The notes under the pieces were generated by a model. The model was not told the DNA's origin. It ran no database searches and saw only the letters and a program-made list of their open reading frames with translations. Below are positions 7,597 through 15,556 of a stretch of 43,545 bases of DNA, one piece after another. Numbering within the stretch: the first letter of the stretch is position 1; every line of letters starts with the position of its first letter. Where the stretch lies: contig JAFAGG010000086.1 in the NCBI GenBank assembly GCA_023422955.1, positions 1-43,545 on the forward strand, given 5' to 3'. This DNA comes from Pseudomonadota bacterium (GTDB lineage Bacteria; Pseudomonadota; Gammaproteobacteria; Burkholderiales; Burkholderiaceae_D). Position numbers and translations under genes: made by a program.

Positions 7597-8796
7597 ATGA
7601 TCCCTGTCGTAAAAAGCCTGCTGGAAACCGATCTCTACAAATTCACGATGTGGCAGGCGCTACTGCACGCATATCCGGCGACGCAGGCCGAATATGAATT
7701 CTCATGTCGTAATCGACCGCAATTTCCTCTTGCAGAACTGGCGGATGAGATGAATGCGCAGATGGATCATCTGTGCACGCTCGGCTTTTCCGAGGATGAG
7801 CTCGATTACCTGAGAAGCCTGCGTTATATAAAACCGGATTTCGTCGATTTCCTGTCCTTGTTTCGCCTGCAGCGCAAATTCATCTCCGTCTACGCGGAAG
7901 GCGAAAAATTATGCGTACGTGCTGAAGGACCGATGGTCCACACCCTGCCGTTCGAGATCTATGTGCTGCAAACGGTCAATGAACTCTACTTCCGCCGCTT
8001 CGACCACGCAGCCTGCATGAAAGAAGGCATGGCGCGCCTGCAGGAAAAAATCGAACTGATTCGCCGCTCTGCCGACACGATTGCTGCGAACCGCGCTCAT
8101 CCTTTCGAGTTCTTCGACTTCGGCGTGCGGCGACGGTTTTCTTCGGCGATGCAGGCAGAGGTGGTAGCGGCCCTCGCAAAAGAAGTCCCGGACTATTTCA
8201 AAGGAACGTCCAATGTCTACCTGGCGTGGAAACATGATCTGCTTCCCATCGGCACTCATGCGCATGAGTGGTTTGGCCTGTTTCAGGGGCAGTCGGTGCG
8301 GCTCAGGGATTTTCAGAAAGCGGCTTTGCAAGCCTGGGTCGATGAATATCGCGGCGACCTGGGAACAGCCCTGACCGACATGGTCGGCATGGATGCCTTC
8401 CTTGAGGATTTCGACCTGTACTTCGCCAAACTCTTCGATTCGCTGCGCCACGATAGCGGCGATCCCATTGTCTGGGGAGAAAAGGCGCTGGCGCACTACG
8501 CCAGGCTGAGGATCAATCCGCATACCAAGCGGCTGGTATTTTCCGATGGCCTGGATGTGAGCAAGGCATTCAGCATCTATGATCATTTCGCCGACCGGGT
8601 GCCAACCGGTTTCGGCATAGGCACGAATTTGACCAACGATACCGGCCTGCCCACGCTGAACATCATCATGAAGCTGGTGCGCTGCAACGGGCAGCCGGTG
8701 TGCAAGATATCGGACACCCCAGGCAAGACCAGCTGCAAGGACGAGGCTTTCCTGGGCTATTTGCGCCAGGTGTTCAACCTCAAATCGGATCCGTAG
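7597..8796 (+). CDS. pncB: Nicotinate phosphoribosyltransferase
   Basis: The 399-residue enzyme converts nicotinate and phosphoribosyl pyrophosphate, with ATP, to nicotinate mononucleotide in the NAD salvage (Preiss-Handler) pathway. Family features are the N-terminal SLLETDLYKFTM, FFDFGVRRRFS (about 171-181), GTSNVYLA (about 203), the THAHEW segment (220-225) that includes the His phosphorylated in the catalytic cycle, and HDSGDPIVWGEK. Length matches the enterobacterial enzymes (400). The ATG at 7597 is supported by the family N-terminus, although only a weak ribosome binding site precedes it. It stands alone, divergent from the ggt-like operon; no other NAD genes are near. Confidence 0.95.
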   Translation: MIPVVKSLLETDLYKFTMWQALLHAYPATQAEYEFSCRNRPQFPLAELADEMNAQMDHLCTLGFSEDELDYLRSLRYIKPDFVDFLSLFRLQRKFISVYAEGEKLCVRAEGPMVHTLPFEIYVLQTVNELYFRRFDHAACMKEGMARLQEKIELIRRSADTIAANRAHPFEFFDFGVRRRFSSAMQAEVVAALAKEVPDYFKGTSNVYLAWKHDLLPIGTHAHEWFGLFQGQSVRLRDFQKAALQAWVDEYRGDLGTALTDMVGMDAFLEDFDLYFAKLFDSLRHDSGDPIVWGEKALAHYARLRINPHTKRLVFSDGLDVSKAFSIYDHFADRVPTGFGIGTNLTNDTGLPTLNIIMKLVRCNGQPVCKISDTPGKTSCKDEAFLGYLRQVFNLKSDP

Positions 8797-8936
8797 ATTT
8801 CACTCAAGCATCAAGAGCGGATAGGTGCGAATGGATCCGCACAGATCCGCCTGGATGCTGACCTTCACTTCTTGTCCAATCACTAATCTTTTCGTTTGCT
8901 GTCCAGAAGCTGGTTATGCCACGCCTACCCGCGCAG

Positions 8937-8965
8937 TTGCATAAACTATCGCTTATATATATAAT
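8937..8965 (+). promoter_or_regulatory. Sigma-70 type promoter of the 53-codon gene
   Basis: TTGCAT (8937-8942) and TATAAT (8960-8965) are separated by exactly 17 bases. The -10 box is perfect and sits in an AT-rich run. Transcription would start near 8972, leaving a leader of about 100 bases before the ATG at 9073. Confidence 0.65.
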
Positions 8966-9072
8966 ATGAAATTCTTATATGTCCCATCACCACTCTAAAT
9001 TGGGAATCTAGGTTCAATAACCCTATATTGTTCACAGGCCACAAGCCTTTATGAAGAATGAAAGGACTACAC

Positions 9073-9234
9073 ATGACAGATCTTGCACTATCCCTAGCAA
9101 ACCGTTCTGCCGCCTTCCTTACCAGCTTAGTCGATGTCTTGAATAAGACTCTCGCCATGAAAAAAGCGGCGCACCCGGAAAATTCCACCCATATCGACCT
9201 GAAAAAGATCCGCGCCATTGCTGATACCATTTAA
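9073..9234 (+). CDS. Small hypothetical protein, 53 aa
   Basis: This 53-residue frame starts MTDLALSLANRSAAFLTS and ends IDLKKIRAIADTI. AGGA lies seven bases before the ATG at 9073. A promoter with a perfect -10 box stands 135 bases upstream and a very strong intrinsic terminator follows 90 bases after the stop, so it forms its own transcription unit of roughly 390 bases. The product looks like two amphipathic helices with a Lys/His-rich middle, soluble or membrane-peripheral, with no cysteine. I recognise no family. The long untranslated ends leave open that the transcript also acts as an RNA. Confidence 0.65.
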   Translation: MTDLALSLANRSAAFLTSLVDVLNKTLAMKKAAHPENSTHIDLKKIRAIADTI

Positions 9235-9324
9235 GTCGTCCGAGCAGCCAAGAGCCTGGCAATTCCTGACCGGGCGCCGATAAGGGCGAACAGCTGCGCT
9301 GCAATAGAGAAATAGAGAATACGT

Positions 9325-9365
9325 CAACGGCCTGTTTCCAATCATGGAAACAGGCCGTTGTTTTA
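9325..9365 (+). terminator. Strong intrinsic terminator
   Basis: CAACGGCCTGTTTCC (9325-9339) pairs perfectly with 9346-9360, with one more A-T pair and a four-base loop, followed by TTTTAT. It ends the 53-codon gene's unit on the plus strand. The minus-strand side lacks a T-run, so it should not stop pldA transcripts efficiently. Confidence 0.85.
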
Positions 9366-9461
9366 TCAGGAATGCGCATCGCGCAGCTTGATCGCATCGC
9401 AACCCAATCAGTTTGCTGCAGCGAACCGCTTTTTCATGCGTCGCCCCTCAACGCGCCGGGA

Positions 9462-10523
9462 TCAGAAATTGACCTGAAACCCCAGTCCGAACACGCGCTG
9501 GTAATCGTTGTAATCGATCAGCGAATAACCGTAGCCGGAAAAATACTTCATGAACCCCTTTAGATTGGACGTCAGCGGAAAGGCCCAGCCGAGTTGCGCA
9601 CTGCCCTTGCCGCTGCTGAAGTTGTAGCGTGCGAGTACGGACATTTCGTGGCCCTCGTGATAGTAAGTGGCCAGCAGGTCGCCATGTCCTGCGTAATCGA
9701 TGATATCGGGATTATCGTCCTTGTCGGCATCTTCGCTGAAGCGGTGCCAGATGCGGGGCAGCAAGGTGAAATTATCGCCTTCCAGGCCGGCCTGCAGATA
9801 AACCCTGTTCCAGCTGCGCGAAAGCGCCCCGCCCTGTCCATTGGATTGATGAACGATGCCCGCATTCAGGAAACGCAGGCGCATGCCGCCCGGCAGCTGT
9901 GCATTGAGCGGATATACCGCCATCAGCTCCGGCTGGTAATTGCTCTCGCGAAAGGGGCTGGAAGCTTCGCTATTGGCGGCCTGCCAGTAACTGTGCTGGG
10001 TATAACCGAACCACAGGTCCACCGGCGAATCCGCCAGGCCTTCTATTACCTTGAGCTTGAATCCCAGCTGGAAAGCCAGCTCGGCGCGCGAAAGCCCATC
10101 CGCGTCCGGCGCCAGAAACTGCAAAGGACGGTACGGCGCCTCATTGGGCGATGGATTGTAGGTTGCGATCAGATAGTTTTTCCGGTGTGGCCGGAAATTG
10201 AACACGCCGCGCTTTTCGTCCGGCTCCAGTTCCCACTGCCGACCCAGCATGGAATGGCCAGTAGAATGCTCTTCGCTCGTCGCCGCGCTTGCCAGTGCTT
10301 CAGGTTCCTGCAAGGGCACGGTCACGTTTTCTCCCGGAGGACTCACTGCCTGGCTGACCAAGCGGTCGTAGCACGACAGGCGTTCGCCGTCGTTCTGAAG
10401 CGCGGCACAGTCGCGCATTTCAAGCGGCAATTCGGCGGCGGCAACGGAAGACACCAGTGCCAGCAGGCCGGCCAGGACCAGCCTCTCACCACGGATTGCG
10501 TTCTTCTTGTTTTTTATATCCAT
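9462..10523 (-). CDS. pldA: Outer membrane phospholipase A
   Basis: The 353-residue product is OMPLA, a calcium-dependent 12-strand barrel that hydrolyses phospholipids in the outer leaflet of the outer membrane. The active-site triad is His225, Ser227 (HQSNGQ) and Asn239, with the same 14-residue spacing as His142 to Asn156 of the E. coli enzyme. A signal peptide is visible (about 1-30, ending VAAA). It ends in phenylalanine (GFQVNF), as outer-membrane barrels usually do. It is about 60 residues longer than E. coli PldA because of an N-terminal periplasmic extension with a Cys39/Cys51 pair in a CAALQNDGERLSCYDRLV segment. The ATG at 10523 has only a weak ribosome binding site. The gene stands alone. 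Confidence 0.93.
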   Translation of the reverse strand: MDIKNKKNAIRGERLVLAGLLALVSSVAAAELPLEMRDCAALQNDGERLSCYDRLVSQAVSPPGENVTVPLQEPEALASAATSEEHSTGHSMLGRQWELEPDEKRGVFNFRPHRKNYLIATYNPSPNEAPYRPLQFLAPDADGLSRAELAFQLGFKLKVIEGLADSPVDLWFGYTQHSYWQAANSEASSPFRESNYQPELMAVYPLNAQLPGGMRLRFLNAGIVHQSNGQGGALSRSWNRVYLQAGLEGDNFTLLPRIWHRFSEDADKDDNPDIIDYAGHGDLLATYYHEGHEMSVLARYNFSSGKGSAQLGWAFPLTSNLKGFMKYFSGYGYSLIDYNDYQRVFGLGFQVNF

Positions 10524-10746
10524 TGATCGCTAAAGATAAAGGACGGCTACAGGGACCGGCGTGACAGCCGGCTTCCAGATGGAACGATGGTTTCGCAATG
10601 CTTATCAGGGCGGTATTCTATCCTCTGCATGCTTCCGATTCCCCTATAGATGAAAGAAGCTCCACGTGTATCGCTACCACCCGGAAAGCAATCCAAGGGG
10701 CGGGCCGTTTACTTTGGTCGCAATTTTCAAAACCGGCGCGCGGGTT

Positions 10747-11568
10747 TCAGCTACGCACAGCCGACCACGCCAGGCAACCGACGGCCACTGCCGAATTGCT
10801 GACCAGATAGGCCCCATGCCGGTAAAACACACGCGTCCTGCTTTTGTCTTTCACATCCACTGCCCAGATGTCGCCCGTATCGGCAGTCCAGATGATGCGC
10901 CCGCCCGCTTCGTCGATGGACCTGAAAATGTCAACCGCCGGGGTTCCCGGCTTGAAGAACACCATCACCGTACTCACGTCCCTGGGCGGCAAGGCCGCAA
11001 TCGGCCCGGCGATCATGACGGTCAGCGCAAGCACCAGCGCACTCGCCGCAGTGCGTCGCCTGGTGCCGCTACCACCATTGCCGTCGCTGCCATCGGCACG
11101 CTTGCGTATCAGCAGGCCGATGACAACGAAAGCCACGCCAAATGCAAAGAACCATAGCAAGTCCCACAACAGTACATTGTCGGCCTTCACCCTGATGCGA
11201 TGTATGTCCAGTATCCAGTGCGACAGGATGCCGTCCAGGATATGCCAGGTGCCAAAGCCTGTGAAAGCGTTTCCCAGCAATAAACGGTCTGCGCCCGGCC
11301 GTGCATAATCTTTTCTTGCCCGCCACAACTTCCACAGGCCGACAACGCTAATCACATACATCAGCAGGTGGAACAATCCATCGGCCAGGATTTGCGTGCG
11401 CATATCCTGGAAAAGCGGTCCATCCACATTGACGAGCAGATGGTGCCACTGCAGGATCTGGTGCAGCAGTATGCCGTCGAAAAACCCTCCCAGCCCGAAG
11501 CCCAGCAGGTAGCCGGCCCAAGACAGCGGCGAGGAATACGCATATCGGATATCTGATGTGGCGCCCAT
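10747..11568 (-). CDS. DUF2243 family membrane protein
   Basis: The 273-residue protein matches what I know of DUF2243: several transmembrane helices with conserved histidines. Four helices span about residues 15-35, 60-80, 97-115 and 133-153. Two segments repeat one pattern, DGILLHQILQWHH (about 31-43) and DGILSHWILDIHR (about 112-124), suggesting an internal duplication with facing His residues that might bind a metal or heme. A fifth helix (about 173-192) leads to a soluble C-terminal domain of about 80 residues. The ATG at 11568 has AGGG six bases upstream; the longer frame would need a TTG without a site. It follows the MFS gene on the same strand after 146 bases, with two hairpins between (11596-11630, 11632-11646). 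Function is unknown. Confidence 0.82.
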   Translation of the reverse strand: MGATSDIRYAYSSPLSWAGYLLGFGLGGFFDGILLHQILQWHHLLVNVDGPLFQDMRTQILADGLFHLLMYVISVVGLWKLWRARKDYARPGADRLLLGNAFTGFGTWHILDGILSHWILDIHRIRVKADNVLLWDLLWFFAFGVAFVVIGLLIRKRADGSDGNGGSGTRRRTAASALVLALTVMIAGPIAALPPRDVSTVMVFFKPGTPAVDIFRSIDEAGGRIIWTADTGDIWAVDVKDKSRTRVFYRHGAYLVSNSAVAVGCLAWSAVRS

Positions 11569-11714
11569 GAAAGCCCTAGTGAAGTCGGCAAGGATGCTTG
11601 AGTAGAAGCGCGATGCGCTCCTGCTCAAGCCCGACCGTCACGGTCGCAAACATCATGCCAATCCCCATCGGCATTTCAGGCTCTATGCAGGAATCCTGGA
11701 CCCGGAGCTTTTCG

Positions 11715-13193
11715 TCAGGCGTCGTCCGCAGAAGGTGCCGAACTGGCGGTGGAACGCAGCGGCTTTTCCGGGTTCATCCAGGCCAGCACATGCGCAAACG
11801 CGGCAACAAGAGCGCCGCACAATAGGGTTACACGGAAAGCCCAGGCGCCATTCTCGGGGCTGTCGCTCATGTTCATCTGCATGCCGGCCTCCAGGTCCAT
11901 GGCGCTTGCGCTGCTGTTCATCAGCGCGAAAAGAATGGAGCTGAGCAATGCCACGCCGATGGCGCCGCCCATGCTGCGGAACAGGACCGTCATCGCGGTG
12001 GCAATGCCGATGTCCTTGGCCGGTACCGCATTCTGTACCGCCACCAGCGAGGTTGGCAGCGTCATGCCTATGGCCACGCCCGTCAAAGCCAGGGCCAGGC
12101 CGGTTTTGAGCGTGGCATGCGGGCCGAAATAGGCGAGCAGGAGCATGCCGACCGGCAGCAAAGCGGTCCCCAGCAATTGCATGGGCTTGTAGCGCCCGCT
12201 GTGCGTCATCCAGCGGCCGCCGGTGAAAGCGCCGGCCGGAATGGCGAGTGAAAAGGCGATCAGTTGCAGCGCCGCCGTGTCCGGGCCGATGCCATCCAGC
12301 ATCTGCATGCCGAAGGGAATCAGGACCGACAGCGAAATCACCAGGAAGAAACTGATGAAAAGAATGCTGCAGCTGATCCAGACGGTGCGAATCCTGAACA
12401 GCGCCGGCGAAATCAGCGGTTCCCTGGTGCGGTGTTCATGCCGTATGAATACCGCGAGCAGAATTACAGCCACAGCCAGCAGCCACAGCGTATCCAACGA
12501 CAGCACAGCAATGCCATGTCCTACGCGCGTAATCGCAATCAGCAGCAGGCTCAGTCCGGCGGTCAGCAGCAAGGCGCCGAAGTAATCGATGGGCAACCGC
12601 ACGCCCGGCACCGGCAAATCCTTCAGCGCACGGCGCGCCACCCACAGGGCCAGTATGCCGAGCGGCAGATTGATCCAGAATATCCAGCGCCACGACATCA
12701 GATAAGTAAGATAGCCGCCCAGCACCGGGCCGCCGACGCTGGCCAGCGCATAGACTACCGACACATATCCCTGATAGCGGCCGCGTTCCCGCAAGGGCAC
12801 GACCTCGCCGATGATGGCCTGCGCCGTGGAAATCAGTCCGCCGCCGCCTATGCCCTGCAGTATGCGCGCCAGTATCAGCATGGGCATGGTTTCCGCCAGC
12901 GCGCAGCCTATGGAAGCGATCAGAAAGATCAGCACTGCGATGGAAAGCAGCATGCGCCTGCCATACAGGTCGCCCAGCTTGCCATAGACCGGCGTCACCA
13001 CGGTGGACGCGATCAGGTAGCCGGAGACGACCCATGCCAGCATGGAAGCGCTTCCCAGGTCGCTGGCCATCTGGGGCAGCGACACGGATACGATGGTCTG
13101 GTCGAGCGCGCCGAGAAAGATGACCAGCATCAGCCCGATGACTATATTTCGTATGTTTTTCGGCGAAGCGGAAGACAGGGTTTGATCGGACAT
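11715..13193 (-). CDS. MFS drug:proton antiporter, DHA2 (EmrB/QacA) type
   Basis: The 492-residue inner-membrane protein has about 14 helices and the DHA2 signatures: LGALDQTIVSVSLP in the first helix, motif A as YGKLGDLYGRRM, and LISTAQAIIGEVVPLRERG after helix 4. Members export amphipathic drugs, dyes or disinfectants using the proton gradient. No membrane-fusion partner gene is adjacent, so it probably works alone, like QacA, and not as an EmrAB pair. The start at 13193 (MSDQTLSSASPKN) is chosen because the upstream extension is rich in Arg/His and unlike the family; the ribosome binding site is weak. It precedes the DUF2243 gene on the same strand. Substrate is not predictable. Confidence 0.9.
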   Translation of the reverse strand: MSDQTLSSASPKNIRNIVIGLMLVIFLGALDQTIVSVSLPQMASDLGSASMLAWVVSGYLIASTVVTPVYGKLGDLYGRRMLLSIAVLIFLIASIGCALAETMPMLILARILQGIGGGGLISTAQAIIGEVVPLRERGRYQGYVSVVYALASVGGPVLGGYLTYLMSWRWIFWINLPLGILALWVARRALKDLPVPGVRLPIDYFGALLLTAGLSLLLIAITRVGHGIAVLSLDTLWLLAVAVILLAVFIRHEHRTREPLISPALFRIRTVWISCSILFISFFLVISLSVLIPFGMQMLDGIGPDTAALQLIAFSLAIPAGAFTGGRWMTHSGRYKPMQLLGTALLPVGMLLLAYFGPHATLKTGLALALTGVAIGMTLPTSLVAVQNAVPAKDIGIATAMTVLFRSMGGAIGVALLSSILFALMNSSASAMDLEAGMQMNMSDSPENGAWAFRVTLLCGALVAAFAHVLAWMNPEKPLRSTASSAPSADDA

Positions 13194-13475
13194 TCTGCTG
13201 AGAAAGACGTCGGAGGCGCTAGGTAAAAAGGATTCCGCAGTATAGCGCCAGTCATGGCGACACGAATTGACCGCAAGAAATGAGATAATGCGCGGCCTCT
13301 CATTTCCATGCTCAAGCAGCCGAAAAAGGAGATGGCGCCTCACTCTGCAGTGCGGCCTGTGGAAATAACGCTGAAGAAGGCACCCTTTCACGAACGCGCC
13401 TTCCTCCGGCCGATTTCAGCTTTACAGCAAAGTTATAACAGGGAAGTCCTCTTACAAAGACAAAGGAAAAAGAAC

Positions 13476-13877
13476 ATGAACAGAGAAGATGGCGGAAAAT
13501 TATTGCTGCGCCTGACGGCAGGACTATTGCTGCTGCCGCATGGACTGGCCAAGCTGGGAGGCGTCGCCAAGATTTCCGGCATGCTGGCGGCCAAGGGCTT
13601 GCCGGGCATCCTGGCCTACCTGGTTTATGTGGGAGAAATCATCGTTCCGCTTCTCCTCATCATCGGCCTTTTTACGCGCTTCGCCGGCGTGATCCTGATC
13701 GTGAACATGTGCTTTGCGATTTATCTGGTACATGCTCATCAGCTATGGCAATTCACGGGCTCCGGCGGACATGCGCTGGAACTGCAATTCTTTTACCTGA
13801 TGAGCGGGCTGGTCATCAGTCTTCTGGGTGCAGGTGCCTATAGCCTGGATGGAATGCGACGCTCGCGGTTTCGCTAA
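13476..13877 (+). CDS. DoxX family membrane protein
   Basis: The 133-residue protein is a four-helix DoxX-type membrane protein. The first helix has the family look (LLLRLTAGLLLLPHGLAKL), followed by a glycine-rich loop (GMLAAKGLPGILAYL) and helices at about 45-65, 70-90 and 105-125. DoxX proteins occur in the inner membrane and have been linked to oxidative-stress or quinone-related systems, but this one's job is unknown. AAAGGA lies eight bases before the ATG at 13476; the longer upstream frame is not supported. The gene is alone, divergent from the MFS gene and convergent with the beta-helix gene. Confidence 0.85.
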   Translation: MNREDGGKLLLRLTAGLLLLPHGLAKLGGVAKISGMLAAKGLPGILAYLVYVGEIIVPLLLIIGLFTRFAGVILIVNMCFAIYLVHAHQLWQFTGSGGHALELQFFYLMSGLVISLLGAGAYSLDGMRRSRFR

Positions 13878-13893
13878 GCATAGCCAGGGTGAG

Positions 13894-14032
13894 TTCGCAG
13901 GAGCGGGAAATGGCAAGCGCAAGGAAATTGACAACTTTCGCTCCTGCGAAAACATCCTCGTTCCTGCATCGTAAGCGCTGCCCTTATCCGACTTCCGACT
14001 GTTCGCGCCTGCGAGCGCAAGAACAAAGTCGG
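13894..14032. repeat. Pair of inverted repeats between convergent genes
   Basis: TTCGCAGGAGCG (13894-13905) pairs perfectly with CGCTCCTGCGAA (13939-13950). A second hairpin follows: CCGACTGTTCGCGC (13995-14008) pairs with GCGC, GAAC and AGTCGG up to 14032, with two AA bulges. Both sit between the DoxX and beta-helix genes and share a CGC(A/G)-CCTGCGA look. They resemble the palindromic units often found between convergent genes, or a two-part bidirectional terminator without T-runs. Confidence 0.55.
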
Positions 14033-14043
14033 CCGCATCAGCC

Positions 14044-14071
14044 GTAAAAGCGCCGGAAAGCTATACCGGCG
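14044..14071 (-). terminator. Terminator overlapping the stop codon of the beta-helix gene
   Basis: On the minus strand CGCCGG (14071-14066) pairs with CCGGCG (14056-14051) and is followed by CTTTTAC. The nine-base loop contains the TAG stop codon (14063-14061) of the preceding gene. Confidence 0.6.
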
Positions 14072-14936
14072 AAAACTCTTCCACCCAGCATCCGCTCATC
14101 AGGCGCTCCGGCTTGCAACGCGCTCTGACCTGGGCGCTGGCTTCCCAGGTATCGACGCGCACATGGGTGCCGGCATAGATGCCATAGCCTATTCCCGCCT
14201 GGATTTCTTCCACCGCGTACAGGCTCTCGCCGGCCCGGATGCTGCCGTTGGCGATGATGAACTCGCCGCTTCGTATGCCCCATTGCGCTTCCAGGTGCCC
14301 ATGGCAGAAAATCGTTCCGGCCGAATCGATGCCATGTCCTGTGCCGATATCCTCCAGGCATTTGATCGCGCCACCCGTGCGCAAGCCTTTGCCGCACCGT
14401 ACCGAACCTTTGGCAACCAGGTCTTTTCCTATCGTGGTGCTGCCTTGCACGGCCATCTCGCTTTCGCAGTAAAGATCCCATGCAACGCGCATATCGCCAT
14501 CGCATTTCAAAATTCCCTGCACATCCACGCCCCATCCTGCGCGCACATGACCGCCGGCCTGCAGCTTGTCGCCGCATCGTATGCCGCCGCCGGCAATGAC
14601 GTCTTCTCCCGCCATCAGCGAGGTACCGGCACGGATGCTTCCTCCGGCCCGTATCGTGCGGCCGGCAACCAGAACGGTATCGGTTTCGATATTGCCGCGC
14701 ACTTCCAGTGTCCCGGCAAACACGATGGCTCCCGCTTCCAGCGAATCGACGGTCAATACCTCATCGGTGTGACCAAACTGGCTCAGCACCCAGCAGGCAT
14801 CCTCCACCCTGCCATCCGCCACCAGCGCATCCAGCAGCGGCTGATAGTCGCTGCCTTCCTGGTAATGCTTCAGATACCATCGGAAACCATCGCTACAGGG
14901 CCTTTTCGCCCTGAGGAAATTCTTGCTCAGATCCAT
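14061..14936 (-). CDS. Predicted beta-helix repeat protein
   Basis: The 291-residue protein has a short helical N-terminal part (about 1-57, including FRWYLKHYQEG and DGRVEDACWVLSQFG) and then about 190 residues of imperfect short repeats rich in Ala-Gly-Gly, such as RAGGSIRAG, MAGEDVIAG and QAGGHVRAG. This pattern, with a small residue and a hydrophobic residue every five to seven positions, is typical of a left- or right-handed parallel beta-helix, as in bactofilins and hexapeptide proteins. There is no signal peptide, so it should be cytoplasmic. AAGGTG lies eight bases before the ATG at 14936; an in-frame GTG at 14945 is too close to that site. It starts 39 bases after the rnk stop on the same strand. 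Function is unknown; a structural or scaffold role is a guess. Confidence 0.75.
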   Translation of the reverse strand: MDLSKNFLRAKRPCSDGFRWYLKHYQEGSDYQPLLDALVADGRVEDACWVLSQFGHTDEVLTVDSLEAGAIVFAGTLEVRGNIETDTVLVAGRTIRAGGSIRAGTSLMAGEDVIAGGGIRCGDKLQAGGHVRAGWGVDVQGILKCDGDMRVAWDLYCESEMAVQGSTTIGKDLVAKGSVRCGKGLRTGGAIKCLEDIGTGHGIDSAGTIFCHGHLEAQWGIRSGEFIIANGSIRAGESLYAVEEIQAGIGYGIYAGTHVRVDTWEASAQVRARCKPERLMSGCWVEEFSPV

Positions 14937-14975
14937 GCAACGCACACCTTATGAATAGCCGGACACGGCACCGGA

Positions 14976-15380
14976 CTACAAGTGGTAATCGCCGCTTCTT
15001 TCCGGCTGATACAACAATTCCACTACCCTCACCCGGATGTTTTGCCCGGTCGGACCGGACCAGTCGATAGAATCGCCGACCGACAAACCCAGCAGCGCAC
15101 TGCCAACGGGCGCGAGTATGGAGACAGTGTTCCCATTGGCCTGAATGTCTTTCGGGTAGACCAGGGTCAGGCTCAATTCCAGGCCGGTCGATTCTATGAG
15201 CGCCCTCACCTGGGAATTCATGGTCACTACGTTGTCAGGAATGCTGCGCGGATCAACAATTTCCGCACGCTTGATTTCATCAAGCAGCGCCATCGCTACC
15301 GGCTCTTCGCTGTCAGGCAAGGTATCTACCAGGGACTCGATACGCTCGACATCAACTGCAGATAAAACTATTTTGGTCAT
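14976..15380 (-). CDS. rnk: Rnk, regulator of nucleoside diphosphate kinase
   Basis: The 134-residue protein has the Rnk layout: a short N-terminal helical arm (about 1-50) and a GreA/GreB-type C-terminal domain (about 60-134) with the conserved VTMNSQVRAL, TLVYPKDI and LAPVGSALLGLSVGD segments. Rnk binds RNA polymerase near the secondary channel and affects nucleoside diphosphate kinase levels; its short arm lacks the transcript-cleavage residues of GreA. The ATG at 15380 agrees with the family N-terminus MTKIVLSAVDVERIESLV. The longer frame upstream is not supported. It is probably co-transcribed with the beta-helix gene and sits in a cluster of stress genes. Confidence 0.92.
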   Translation of the reverse strand: MTKIVLSAVDVERIESLVDTLPDSEEPVAMALLDEIKRAEIVDPRSIPDNVVTMNSQVRALIESTGLELSLTLVYPKDIQANGNTVSILAPVGSALLGLSVGDSIDWSGPTGQNIRVRVVELLYQPERSGDYHL

Positions 15381-15556
15381 ATTTTCCACTCTGAATAGTC
15401 GTTCTCTAATAAATGAAACCCAGGACCTTTTATCTTGCCGGTCCGGGCATGGGTCTACTAATGCGGATATCACACCACCTACCTTCCTGCATCCTGCAAC
15501 AATGCTCCTGCAACAAACACCTTTGCTTGGGTTCCTCGACCATCCTGCCCGAGACT

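Noticed and set aside
15270..15290. TTGAT-TTC-ATCAA, similar to an FNR site
   Set aside because: The spacer is three bases, not four, and it lies inside the rnk coding sequence.
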